The notes below the pieces were generated by a model. The model did no database searches. It saw only the letters and a list, made by a program, of their open reading frames with translations, and had not been told where the DNA came from. A DNA stretch of 7,280 nucleotides from Burkholderiales bacterium RIFCSPHIGHO2_12_FULL_61_11 (lineage in GTDB: Bacteria > Pseudomonadota > Gammaproteobacteria > Burkholderiales > Burkholderiaceae_C), in contig MERZ01000122.1 of NCBI GenBank assembly GCA_001770785.1, positions 2,026 to 9,305 on the forward strand, in the 5' to 3' direction. The number at the start of each line of letters is the position of its first letter. Positions within the stretch are counted from its first letter, which is position 1. Below, piece by piece: positions 1-7,033 of the stretch. The position numbers and the translations under genes are program-made.

Positions 1-2049
1 GTCTTCGAAACCGGCGGCAGCCAGTTCCTCCCGGCCCAGCCAGGGATGCGCAGCTGCCTTGGCCTCTCGCTGCCCGGGCGTGGCCGGGAATTCCTCAGGC
101 GCCGGCGGCTCCAGCGGCAGCGCGCCCGACTCTTGCGCGTCACGCTGGCTCTTGACGCGTCGCAGCTTGAGCACCGGCTGGTGCAGTTTCATCAGATCGT
201 CAAAAAACGCCTGACTCTCGCGCGGGTCGTGTCCGAGCAAGGCCAGCCCGGCATGCAGCTTGCCCAGCAGACTCGGGATCATCTCGATCAGCTTGGCGGG
301 CCGTTGCAGCGTCACGTCGCGCTTGACGCTCCACAGCAGGTCGGGCACCACCGAGCCAAAGCCCTGCGGATCAAGCTGATGGCGCGTGTCGGTGAGCCTG
401 GCATGCGCCATCGCCAGCGCCCACGGGCCCAACAGGAAGTCAAGCACCGGGCCGGGCACCTTTTCAAGGTCCGAGCGCGTGCTCAAATCAGCGGCAATCT
501 CGTCAGCCTGCGTCTGGCGCGCTTCGGCAAAGCGCAGCGACTGCAGCACCTTGCCGCGGTTTCCGGCTTCGCGCTGGTCTTGCGCATCCCAACCCGATTC
601 CAGCGTGGCCAGCGCACTGTCAAAAGGCCGCGCATCGGCAATGACCAGGCCGTTGAGTTGGTTGAAGGCCTGCGCCACCGGCTCGAAAAAAGCCAGGAAC
701 CCGGCGCTGGCCGGGTCGTTGTACTTGAAGCTGCGCTGGGCCACGCGCTCCATCAGTTGTCGCCCCGCGTGGCCGTCGTCGCTGAAAAAGTGAGGATCAA
801 CCATCGCCAGGCGCAGCAGCGCGGGCTCCAGCGCCACAATCGCCTGGCGCACCGGAACCAGCAGGCGTGGGTCTTGTCCCAACTGGTTGAGCAGCTTGCG
901 CACCACCTCCAGACCCAGCACCTGGCCGACACGCCGGGCTTCTTTCTTGAGCTGGGTGCGCACGATGGCGCGTTCCCTGGGGCGCCCATAAGCGCCCCAC
1001 ACCTGCTGGCTCAACTGGCTGCGTTCGTCAACCAGACGCTGCGCATCGTCAATGGCCGGCCCGCTTTGCCCGTCGGGCGGCGGCGCGCCGCCTGACCCGG
1101 AAAGCGGCGCCAGCGCCGAGTCGCTCGCCGCTTTCAGTGCCCTCAGCTCTTCCTCGATGGTGGCGTAATAAGCGGGCGCCAGTCCGTGCTGGGCATGGAC
1201 GTCGACATCAGACAAGAAGTCCTGAAACAGCCCGTCGCGGATGTCGCCGTTGGACAGGTCGGCGTACTGCGAAGGGACCATGGGCTCGTCGGATACATAG
1301 CCGCCGGTGTTGCCGTCGCGATTGCCAATGCCCGCTCCTGAACTCTCGCTCGCGGCGCTGATTGAACGGCCACTGGCGACGACCGCTGGTGTTGGCAGCA
1401 CGCGGTAGCGCACGCCCTTCACGTTGGCCAGTTCGAGCTGATTGACCAGCCGTTCATACAGCCGATGGAGTTCGCGCCCCAGCGGGTCGGCCAGATAGCT
1501 GAGCCACAGCGCGGCGATGTCCGGCGGGGCGGCGCTGGACCCGACCAGCGCACGAAGCGTCTGCGCAAAGGCTTCCGGTCGCAGCGGATTGAGCTCGGGC
1601 CTGACATTGGGCAGGCCCTGCACGCTGCTGATCAGGCTGTTGAGCTCGGCCAGCGGCTGCTCGACCAGCGCCAGCACCTGCTGCAGCAGCCGGGCGGACT
1701 CGATCTGCCGGGAAACATCGGCGTCGTCGAGCAACGAGAAAGAGTCGGCTGACAAAAACGCAGGCGTTGACTTGCCTGTTGCAGCAACAGGCTGTGCCGG
1801 CGCGGCGGCCACGTTGGCCTTGAAGACAGCGCGCAGGTCGGCCGGGTAGCGGGCGCTCCAAGCCGCCTTGTTTTTCAGCAATTGGCGCCAAGCCGTGGCC
1901 AGCGCATCGCGTTCGGCCACGTTGCTGCTCTGGGTTTCAGCGACTTCAAGCGCCGCCACCGCGTCTTCAATGCAGTGTTCCAGCGCAGGCCGGGCCGCTT
2001 GGGCCGCCTCCCGGAGACAAGATTCAAGAACGTCAGGTTGCGAAGCCAT
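1..2049 (-). CDS. DUF1631 domain-containing protein, 3' end outside window
   Basis: An uninterrupted minus-strand frame of 683 codons runs off the left edge, so the C-terminus is missing. The start is ATG at 2049-2047; an in-frame TAG lies immediately upstream, so no earlier start is possible. A weak GGAAA ribosome site lies 11 bases before it. The protein is mostly helical, soluble-looking and rich in Ala, Leu, Gln and Arg, with no signal peptide or membrane segment seen. A Gly/Pro/Ser-rich linker lies near residues 313-330. The stretch at residues 417-442 (VDPHFFSDDGH followed by RQLMERVAQRS) and the later LLWSVKRD match my memory of the DUF1631 family, common in Betaproteobacteria and usually about 730-800 residues long. 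Its biochemical role is not established as far as I know. G+C is high and host-like. It is transcribed away from the defence genes and is probably the chromosomal flank. Confidence 0.88.
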   Translation of the reverse strand, partial: MASQPDVLESCLREAAQAARPALEHCIEDAVAALEVAETQSSNVAERDALATAWRQLLKNKAAWSARYPADLRAVFKANVAAAPAQPVAATGKSTPAFLSADSFSLLDDADVSRQIESARLLQQVLALVEQPLAELNSLISSVQGLPNVRPELNPLRPEAFAQTLRALVGSSAAPPDIAALWLSYLADPLGRELHRLYERLVNQLELANVKGVRYRVLPTPAVVASGRSISAASESSGAGIGNRDGNTGGYVSDEPMVPSQYADLSNGDIRDGLFQDFLSDVDVHAQHGLAPAYYATIEEELRALKAASDSALAPLSGSGGAPPPDGQSGPAIDDAQRLVDERSQLSQQVWGAYGRPRERAIVRTQLKKEARRVGQVLGLEVVRKLLNQLGQDPRLLVPVRQAIVALEPALLRLAMVDPHFFSDDGHAGRQLMERVAQRSFKYNDPASAGFLAFFEPVAQAFNQLNGLVIADARPFDSALATLESGWDAQDQREAGNRGKVLQSLRFAEARQTQADEIAADLSTRSDLEKVPGPVLDFLLGPWALAMAHARLTDTRHQLDPQGFGSVVPDLLWSVKRDVTLQRPAKLIEMIPSLLGKLHAGLALLGHDPRESQAFFDDLMKLHQPVLKLRRVKSQRDAQESGALPLEPPAPEEFPATPGQREAKAAAHPWLGREELAAAGFED

Positions 2050-2348
2050 CTATAGCGCGATTTCCAGAAAAATGTGATGCTTGTGCTCAGTCCACCGGCC
2101 ATGCAACCGGCCTGTTCGAGCTGAAGCAAAAGCTTAGCCCAAGGCGCCGGGGTGATGCAGGCAAGAGGCTGGCAAAGTGTGTCAATTCGTTTCCAAAAAT
2201 CAGCAGTAGCCCAATCATGGCGGGCGCAAGGAAGTGTTTACCATTCAATGGTCTTGACTGATCGCCCATGAGCCGGCAAACCGATGATGGGTGACCAAGC
2301 TGCGCTTGAAGGGGCCAGCGCAAACCCGCTCAACGAGAGAAAGAACCC
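2050..2348. other. Divergent intergenic region between DUF1631 and DUF2130 genes
   Basis: This 299-base gap separates two divergently transcribed genes, so it should hold both promoters. I found no convincing gene in it. Visible elements: a perfect minus-strand -35 match (TTGACA, 2185-2180) without a good -10; a plus-strand TTGACT (2254-2259) also without a good -10; a short direct repeat ACCGGCC at 2094-2100 and 2106-2112; a small hairpin AAGC-AAAA-GCTT at 2124-2135; and the palindrome at 2240-2252, listed separately. It may also be the left boundary of the accessory cluster. Confidence 0.6.
2240..2252. repeat. 13-bp palindrome, possible operator upstream of the DUF2130 gene
   Basis: ACCATT-C-AATGGT is a perfect inverted repeat with 6-base arms and a single central base. 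It ends one base before a TTGACT hexamer (2254-2259) that could be a -35 element, about 100 bases upstream of the DUF2130 start. The placement would suit a repressor site, possibly for the downstream HTH protein, but that is inference. A palindrome this short can occur by chance. Confidence 0.3.
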
Positions 2349-3623
2349 ATGACCGAACCGACCATCATCTGCCCCAATTGCCGGACGGAAATCAAACTCA
2401 CCGAGTCGCTGGCAGCGCCGCTGATTGCCTCTACGCGCCAGCAGTTCGAGGCGCAACTGGCCCAGAAAGACAGCGACATCGCGCAACGCGAGCAGGCCAT
2501 GCGCGAAAAAGAAAAAGCGCTGATGGACGCCAAACGTGATCTGGACGAGCAGGTGGCCGACCAGGTCGCCAGCCAGCTCAAAACCGAACGCGCCCGCGTC
2601 GCCGCGGAAGAGGCCAAGAAAGCCAAGGCCGCATCGGCCAATGAGCTGGCAGCCAAAGCGCGTGAACTGGCAGAACTGCAAGACGTGCTCAAGGTGCGCG
2701 ACGCCAAACTGCTTGAGGCTCAAAAAGCCCAGGCCGAGGTCATCAAAAAGCAGCGCGAACTCGACGATGCCAAACGCGAGCTGGACCTGACCATTGAAAA
2801 ACGCGTGCAAGACGGCCTGGGCGAAGTGCGCAGCCTGGCCAAACGCGAAGCCGAAGACGGCATGAAGCTCAAGGTGGCCGAAAAAGACCAGACCATCGCC
2901 TCCATGCAGCAGAAGATTGAAGAGCTCAAGCAAAAAGCCGAGCAGGGCTCGCAGCAACTGCAAGGCGAAGTGCAGGAGCTGGCGCTGGAAAACCTGCTGC
3001 GTGCCAAATTTCCGTTTGACCTGATCGAGCCGGTGCCCAAGGGCGAGTTTGGTGGCGACGCGCTGCACCGCGTCAACAGCCAGGGCGGCACGCCTTGCGG
3101 CAGCATCCTGTGGGAATCCAAACGCACCCGCAACTGGAGCGACGGCTGGCTGCCCAAGCTGCGTGAAGATCAGCGCTGCGCCAAGGCCGAAGTCTGCGTG
3201 CTGGTCAGCCAGGTGTTGCCCAAAGGTGTGGAAACGTTTGACCTGGTCGACGGCGTGTGGATCACCTCCCCGCGCGTGGCCATTCCGGTGGCCATCATGC
3301 TGCGCCAGGCCCTGCTGCAAATCAGCCAGACCCGCGCCCTGTCTGACGGCCAGCAAACCAAGACCGAGATGGTTTACCAGTACCTCACCGGCCCGCGCTT
3401 CAGGCAGCGGGTGGAGGCGATTGTGGAAGCCTTCTCATCCATGCAGGACGACCTGGACAAAGAGCGCAAGGTCATCATGAAGCAATGGGCCAAGCGCCAG
3501 GAGCAGATCGAGCGCGTGATGGGCGCGACCGTGGGCATGTATGGCGACTTGCAGGGGATTGCGGGGAAGTCGCTGCAGGAGATCGAGGGGTTGGAGTTGT
3601 CGGCCCTGGAAATGAAGCTGTGA
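2349..3623 (+). CDS. DUF2130 family protein: coiled coil plus PD-(D/E)XK-like nuclease domain
   Basis: The protein has 424 residues. A CPNC knuckle (Cys8, Cys11) opens it, resembling half of a zinc ribbon. Residues about 28-215 are a near-continuous charged coiled coil rich in Lys, Glu, Gln and Ala. Residues about 216-350 form the conserved DUF2130 core, with GGD (Asp237) and WESKRT (Glu256, Lys258), followed by a strand CVLVS (283-287). That D...ExK arrangement fits the PD-(D/E)XK nuclease fold, to which I recall DUF2130 being assigned. A helical, charged C-terminal tail (about 360-424) follows. The start ATG has a loose purine-rich site (GAGAGAAAG, 2335-2343). G+C is host-like. The HTH-protease gene begins 33 bases after the stop. 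DNA cleavage and a defence role are inferences; the coiled coil could alternatively make it a structural or DNA-repair factor. Confidence 0.85.
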   Translation: MTEPTIICPNCRTEIKLTESLAAPLIASTRQQFEAQLAQKDSDIAQREQAMREKEKALMDAKRDLDEQVADQVASQLKTERARVAAEEAKKAKAASANELAAKARELAELQDVLKVRDAKLLEAQKAQAEVIKKQRELDDAKRELDLTIEKRVQDGLGEVRSLAKREAEDGMKLKVAEKDQTIASMQQKIEELKQKAEQGSQQLQGEVQELALENLLRAKFPFDLIEPVPKGEFGGDALHRVNSQGGTPCGSILWESKRTRNWSDGWLPKLREDQRCAKAEVCVLVSQVLPKGVETFDLVDGVWITSPRVAIPVAIMLRQALLQISQTRALSDGQQTKTEMVYQYLTGPRFRQRVEAIVEAFSSMQDDLDKERKVIMKQWAKRQEQIERVMGATVGMYGDLQGIAGKSLQEIEGLELSALEMKL

Positions 3624-3656
3624 TAATCAAAAACCTTATCCAGTCTGGAGCTACCC

Positions 3657-4832
3657 ATGAGAGCTGAACCCGTAGTTGGCGTCCAACCTTCGGTCATCCG
3701 CTGGGCACGCGAATCTATGGGCATGTCCGTTGAAGACGTCGCCCACAAGCTCAAAAGATCAGCTGAAGAAGTCATGGCTTGGGAGTCGGAAGACGGCACG
3801 CCCCCAACCTATTCGCAGCTTGAAAACCTGGCCTACAAGGTGTTCAAGCGGCCACTGGCCGTATTCTTCTTGCCAGCCGCGCCGGATGAGGTGCCACCAG
3901 CCCGCGAATTCAGAACACTGCCCGACGCTGACCTTCAAAGCCTGCAAGCTGATACCTATGTTCAGGTGCGCAAGGCGCACGCCTATCAAATCACGCTCAA
4001 AGAGCTATTTGAAGGCCGCAACCCCAGCGGGCGCCACATCTCGCAAGAAATACCACTGGACTTGCGCGAATCTGTTGAGGTGCAGGCGCGCGCCGTGAGA
4101 AAAACGCTGGGTATCTCGCTGGACGATCAGCTTGGGTGGAAGTCCGACGACCTTGCCCTGAAGCGCTGGCGCGAGGCGTTGGAGGCGCTTGGGGTTTTTG
4201 TATTCAAGGCGCCATTCAAGCAAAAAGATATCTCGGGCTTTTGTCTGCTTGATGCAGACTTTCCCTTGATTTATCTGAACAACAGCGCCACCAAAACGCG
4301 GCAAATTTTCAGCTTGCTGCATGAACTGGCACACTTGCTGCTGAACATTAACGGCATCAGCAAGTTTGAATCTTCTTATATCAACAGGCTTCCTGCCACC
4401 GAGCGCCGCATTGAGCAGTTCTGCAACAAGATAGCTGCCGAAATTTTGATCCCATCCGATGATTTTGCTCAGCAAATTGCTGGCTTTCCCAGCAACGCAG
4501 AGTCTGTGCAAGACTACCTGTATGCCAATTTGGCCAGTCGATACGGTGCCAGCCGCGAGGCAGTCTTGCGCCGTCTGTTGGATATGGAGCGCGTCAGCCA
4601 GTCGTTTTATGAGCAGAAGGCCAAGCTGTGGTCCAGCCAGAAAAAGGCGGCGTCCGGCGGCGATTGGTATGCCTCACAAAACACCTACCTGAGTGATCGA
4701 CTGGCCCGCGAAGTGATTGGGCGCCACTACCGCAATCAGATCAGCGTCGAGCAGGCGTCTGAATTTTTGGGAATCAAGGCGAAAAATTTTGCAGGCCTTG
4801 AACAGCGCATCCTTCAGGGGGCGGCTGCATGA
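3657..4832 (+). CDS. HTH plus ImmA/IrrE-family metallo-endopeptidase (COG2856-like), putative antitoxin/regulator
   Basis: The protein has 391 residues. Residues about 10-75 form an XRE-like helix-turn-helix (IRWARESMGMSVEDVAHKL onward, ending in RPLAVFFLP), typical of fused HTH-ImmA proteins. The zinc protease domain follows: HELAH at 222-226 gives two histidine ligands and catalytic Glu223, and Glu253 in IEQFCNKIAAEILIP is the expected third ligand. A C-terminal helical region (about 310-391) ends the protein. A GGAG site lies 6 bases before the ATG. Relatives cleave or bind a cognate repressor or toxin (ImmA of ICEBs1, IrrE of Deinococcus). Here the stop overlaps the start of a DUF4411 gene (ATGA), the usual arrangement of a predicted toxin-antitoxin pair. 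It may repress its own operon, though no operator is proven. G+C falls in its second half (about 45% over 4441-4500), hinting at foreign origin. Confidence 0.9.
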   Translation: MRAEPVVGVQPSVIRWARESMGMSVEDVAHKLKRSAEEVMAWESEDGTPPTYSQLENLAYKVFKRPLAVFFLPAAPDEVPPAREFRTLPDADLQSLQADTYVQVRKAHAYQITLKELFEGRNPSGRHISQEIPLDLRESVEVQARAVRKTLGISLDDQLGWKSDDLALKRWREALEALGVFVFKAPFKQKDISGFCLLDADFPLIYLNNSATKTRQIFSLLHELAHLLLNINGISKFESSYINRLPATERRIEQFCNKIAAEILIPSDDFAQQIAGFPSNAESVQDYLYANLASRYGASREAVLRRLLDMERVSQSFYEQKAKLWSSQKKAASGGDWYASQNTYLSDRLAREVIGRHYRNQISVEQASEFLGIKAKNFAGLEQRILQGAAA

Positions 4833-5101
4833 TTTATGTGTTTGACACCAGTTCCCTCAGCAAACTCAAGCATTTTTTCCCCGGTGTTTTCAAGTCTGTA
4901 TGGACCGGCCTGGATGGCTTGGTTCAATCCGGCGAGCTAATTTCGACACGCGAAGTCTGGAATGAGATTGAGCGTGGTGATGTGGACCCGCATACCAACA
5001 AGTGGCTAAAAGACCGCAAACAGATTTTCACCACGCCGACAGCCGATGAGCTAGCTTCGGCGCGAAATATCACATCAAACTTTTGCCCCGCCAAATCATA
5101 G
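4829..5101 (+). pseudogene. DUF4411 PIN-like toxin homologue, C-terminally truncated
   Basis: The frame encodes 90 residues. The start ATG overlaps the protease stop (ATGA, 4829-4832) and has a good AGGGGG site at 4816-4821. The N-terminus (MIYVFDTSS, then REVWNEIE at 41-48 and KQIFTTPTADE at 64-74) matches my memory of DUF4411, a PIN-like family paired with HTH-ImmA proteins. Asp6 and Glu42/Glu46 are candidate metal-binding acids. Family members are about 150-165 residues, and their C-terminal half carries a conserved DPF-type acidic motif. Here similarity fades near residue 80 and a TAG ends the frame. None of the three downstream frames contains the expected continuation, so this looks like deletion or replacement rather than one frameshift. 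It is probably an inactive toxin remnant, although a short protein could still bind the upstream protease. Confidence 0.7.
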
Positions 5102-5113
5102 AGGAGTGCGTGC

Positions 5114-5200
5114 ATGAATCCGGTGGCAGTGGTTCCAATCCAGACCATACTATCTGGGGAAACTACAACGAGCAGGTACGTGGATACTGCGAGACGTTAG
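5114..5200 (+). CDS. Candidate 28-residue leader ORF after the toxin remnant
   Basis: ATG at 5114 sits 7 bases after a strong GAGGAG (5101-5106), the best-spaced ribosome site in this region. The frame encodes MNPVAVVPIQTILSGE and twelve more residues, then TAG at 5198-5200. The GAGGAG overlaps the stop codon of the DUF4411 remnant, so translation could couple. The peptide resembles nothing I know and competes with an overlapping longer frame, so it may be chance. Confidence 0.2.
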   Translation: MNPVAVVPIQTILSGETTTSRYVDTARR

Positions 5201-5319
5201 TTTCTAAGATTCATTCAATCACTCGTTCAAAAGCTCTTCGTTGTTTATTTGCGCCGCAAGAATTTACGTCCTTATCCTTGTTGGCGTCGATTTTCCAATG
5301 CCAACGCCAGTGAAGATTA

Positions 5320-5348
5320 TTGAACCTGACTATCCGCCAAAGTCTAAA
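5320..5348 (+). promoter_or_regulatory. Weak candidate sigma70-type promoter upstream of mod
   Basis: TTGAAC (5320-5325) and TCTAAA (5343-5348) are separated by 17 bases, each matching 4 of 6 consensus positions. Transcription would begin about 30 bases before the mod start. The surrounding A/T richness raises the chance of a fortuitous match. If real, it would let mod be expressed apart from the genes upstream. Confidence 0.22.
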
Positions 5349-5369
5349 GGGCCGGATTATGCGAAATAT

Positions 5370-5381
5370 TGGAATATTCCA
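5370..5381. repeat. 12-bp perfect palindrome just before the mod start
   Basis: TGGAATATTCCA is a perfect palindrome ending two bases before the ATG at 5384. It contains the only plausible mod ribosome site (GGAA, 5371-5374), so a protein bound to DNA or RNA here could control methyltransferase synthesis. Restriction-modification operons often limit methyltransferase expression by operators near the start. Chance is possible in this A/T-rich stretch. Confidence 0.3.
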
Positions 5382-5383
5382 GA

Positions 5384-7033
5384 ATGACCAAACCCCAAAA
5401 ACTAGAACTCACCTGGATCGGCAAGGACCAGCGGCCGCGGCTGGAGCCGCGGATTTTGCTGGAAGACATGCAGCGCAGTTACCACGCGAAGCAGCGGGTG
5501 ACGGATAACGACCTGTTTGACAACCGGTTGATCCGGGGCGACAACCTGCTGGCGCTGAAGGCGCTGGAGGCGGAGTTTGCGGGCAAGGTGAAGTGTGTGT
5601 TCATTGACCCGCCGTACAACACCGGGTCAGCTTTTACCCATTACGACGACGGACTGGAGCATTCGATCTGGCTGGGGTTGATGCGCGACCGGCTGGAGAT
5701 CATTCGCCGTTTGTTGTCTGATGATGGCTCGCTGTGGATCACGATTGACGACAACGAGGCGCACTACCTCAAGGTGATGTGTGATGAGGTTTTTGGGCGG
5801 CGGCATTTTGTTGTTAATGGGCTATGGCAAAAAAGGACTTCGCCCGATGCGCGCCTGCCTATAGGAGATGCGCACGATCACGTTCTTATTTATGCGAAAG
5901 AGAAAGAGTGCTTCACCCTGAACAAACTATCGCTTTCGCCAGATCAGACAGCTCAATTCAAAAATCCAGATAACGATTCCCGAGGCCCGTGGACATCTGC
6001 CGATTTCACCGCCCAAGGTTGGCGGCCGAATCAAATGTACAAGGTTAAGACCCCCTCTGGCGCTGAATACGAGCCACCAGCGGGTCGATGCTGGGGTAAC
6101 GTGGAAAGCGCATTCAATCAATTATTGAGCGAGAACAGATTATGGTTTGGGCGAGATGGTGATGCACGTCCACGTGTGAAGAATTTTCTTTCGGAACATG
6201 AAGGTGTTCGTACGTGGTCTTGGTGGCCCAACACAGAGGTTGGACACAATCAAGAGGCGAAGAAGGAAATAAACGCACTTTTTGGCACAGAGTCTTTTGA
6301 TACACCAAAGCCGGAACGGCTGATACACCGGATTTTGTCACTCGCCACCAACCCTGGCGACCTCGTCCTCGACTCCTTCGCCGGCTCCGGCACCACCGGC
6401 GCAGTCGCCCACAAAATGGGCCGCCGCTGGATCATGGTGGAGCTGGGCGAGCATTGCCACACGCATATCGTGCCGCGCCTGCAAAAGGTCATAGCCGGGC
6501 AAGACCCCGGCGGCGTGACGCAGGCCACCGGCTGGGCGGGCGGTGGCGGTTTTCGTTATTACGAGCTGGCGCCCACGCTGCTGTCCACCGACCGCTGGGG
6601 CAATCTGATCATCAACCCCGAGTACGACCCGGCCATGCTCTCGGCGGCGATGTGCAAGCTCGAAGGCTTTGCCTACGCGCCGTCCGAGCTGCTGTGGTGG
6701 CAGCAGGGGCGCAGCAGCGAGACTGACTTTATTTACGTCACCACCCAAACGCTGGGGCCTGAGCAACTCGAAGCCTTGAGCCACGAGGTCGGCGACGACC
6801 CGCATGACCCGCGCAGCTTGCTGGTGTGTTGCGGTGCTTACCGGGGCGTGACCGCTGCGCAAGCGGCCCAGCGCTGGCCCAATCTGACCCTCAAGAAAAT
6901 CCCCAAGATGGTGAAAGACCGCTGTGAATGGGGCCATGACGATTACAGCCTGCATGTGGCCAACCTGCCGATGGCGCAGAAGACGGTGGATGCACCGGCG
7001 CAGGATGATTTGTTTGGCGGGGATGCGGCATGA
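5384..7033 (+). CDS. mod: Type III restriction-modification DNA methyltransferase (Mod), beta class
   Basis: With the start at ATG 5384 the protein has 549 residues. An in-frame ATG 15 bases upstream is possible, but MTKPQKLELTWIGK is the N-terminus I know from Type III Mod proteins, and 5384 overlaps the preceding frame's stop. The catalytic motif DPPYNTG is at residues 75-81 and the AdoMet-binding motif LDSFAGSGTTG at 329-339. Motif IV before motif I defines the beta class of amino-methyltransferases, which modify adenine N6 in Type III systems. Residues about 142-315 between them should be the target-recognition domain. There the DNA falls to about 42-43% G+C (lines at 5881 and 6241), against 67-70% on both sides. 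A C-terminal domain (about 380-549) follows. The next gene overlaps by ATGA. Mod sets recognition specificity and partners with Res for cleavage. The reading frame is intact. Confidence 0.93.
   Translation: MTKPQKLELTWIGKDQRPRLEPRILLEDMQRSYHAKQRVTDNDLFDNRLIRGDNLLALKALEAEFAGKVKCVFIDPPYNTGSAFTHYDDGLEHSIWLGLMRDRLEIIRRLLSDDGSLWITIDDNEAHYLKVMCDEVFGRRHFVVNGLWQKRTSPDARLPIGDAHDHVLIYAKEKECFTLNKLSLSPDQTAQFKNPDNDSRGPWTSADFTAQGWRPNQMYKVKTPSGAEYEPPAGRCWGNVESAFNQLLSENRLWFGRDGDARPRVKNFLSEHEGVRTWSWWPNTEVGHNQEAKKEINALFGTESFDTPKPERLIHRILSLATNPGDLVLDSFAGSGTTGAVAHKMGRRWIMVELGEHCHTHIVPRLQKVIAGQDPGGVTQATGWAGGGGFRYYELAPTLLSTDRWGNLIINPEYDPAMLSAAMCKLEGFAYAPSELLWWQQGRSSETDFIYVTTQTLGPEQLEALSHEVGDDPHDPRSLLVCCGAYRGVTAAQAAQRWPNLTLKKIPKMVKDRCEWGHDDYSLHVANLPMAQKTVDAPAQDDLFGGDAA

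Larger units (their letters stand above)
5102..5383 (+). pseudogene. Unrecognised, probably broken gene between the DUF4411 remnant and mod
   Basis: No intact gene is evident. G+C drops to about 42% over 5161-5280 and 33% over 5341-5400, against about 63-70% in host-like regions. One frame is open to a stop at 5311-5313; from GTG 5110 it would give 67 residues beginning VHESGGSGSNPDHTIWG. A second frame is open from 5208 to TGA 5385-5387; its final part, from ATG 5298, reads MPTPVKIIEPDYPP and ends KYWNIPE. That stop overlaps the mod start (ATGA, 5384-5387), as expected of a genuine upstream operon gene. Joining the two frames within 5208-5313 by a one-base shift would give a protein of roughly 90 residues. 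I do not recognise the family. It could be a decayed gene, a gene fragment brought in with mod, or leader sequence. Confidence 0.35.

Noticed and set aside
46..1095. A 349-codon plus-strand open frame opposite the DUF1631 gene
   Set aside because: It is the exact codon-register mirror of the DUF1631 frame, a common artefact in G+C-rich DNA. The product is an Arg/Gln/His-rich sequence without recognisable domains, while the opposite strand encodes a recognisable family.
2157..2185. Minus-strand promoter for the DUF1631 gene from the perfect TTGACA at 2185-2180
   Set aside because: The -35 is perfect but no A/T-rich -10 lies 16-19 bases downstream, so it is only mentioned in the intergenic entry.
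2254..2288. Plus-strand promoter for the DUF2130 gene from TTGACT
   Set aside because: At 16-19 base spacing there is no acceptable -10. The best hexamer, GATGAT at 2283, needs a 23-base spacer.
2087..2323. A 78-codon minus-strand frame in the divergent intergenic region
   Set aside because: It has no good ribosome site and no recognisable motif, and fills the space where both promoters should be. One hydrophobic stretch (PAMIGLLLIFGN) is not enough to call a membrane peptide.
2238..3356. A 372-codon minus-strand open frame opposite the DUF2130 gene
   Set aside because: It mirrors the coiled-coil codons in register, giving a Phe/Leu/Gly/His-rich low-complexity translation. The sense strand has a clear conserved domain and coiled coil.
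5060..5383. Restoring full-length DUF4411 by a single frameshift
   Set aside because: I translated all three forward frames past residue 80 and none shows a DPF-type motif or the C-terminal sequence expected of DUF4411. A simple sequencing frameshift therefore does not explain the truncation.
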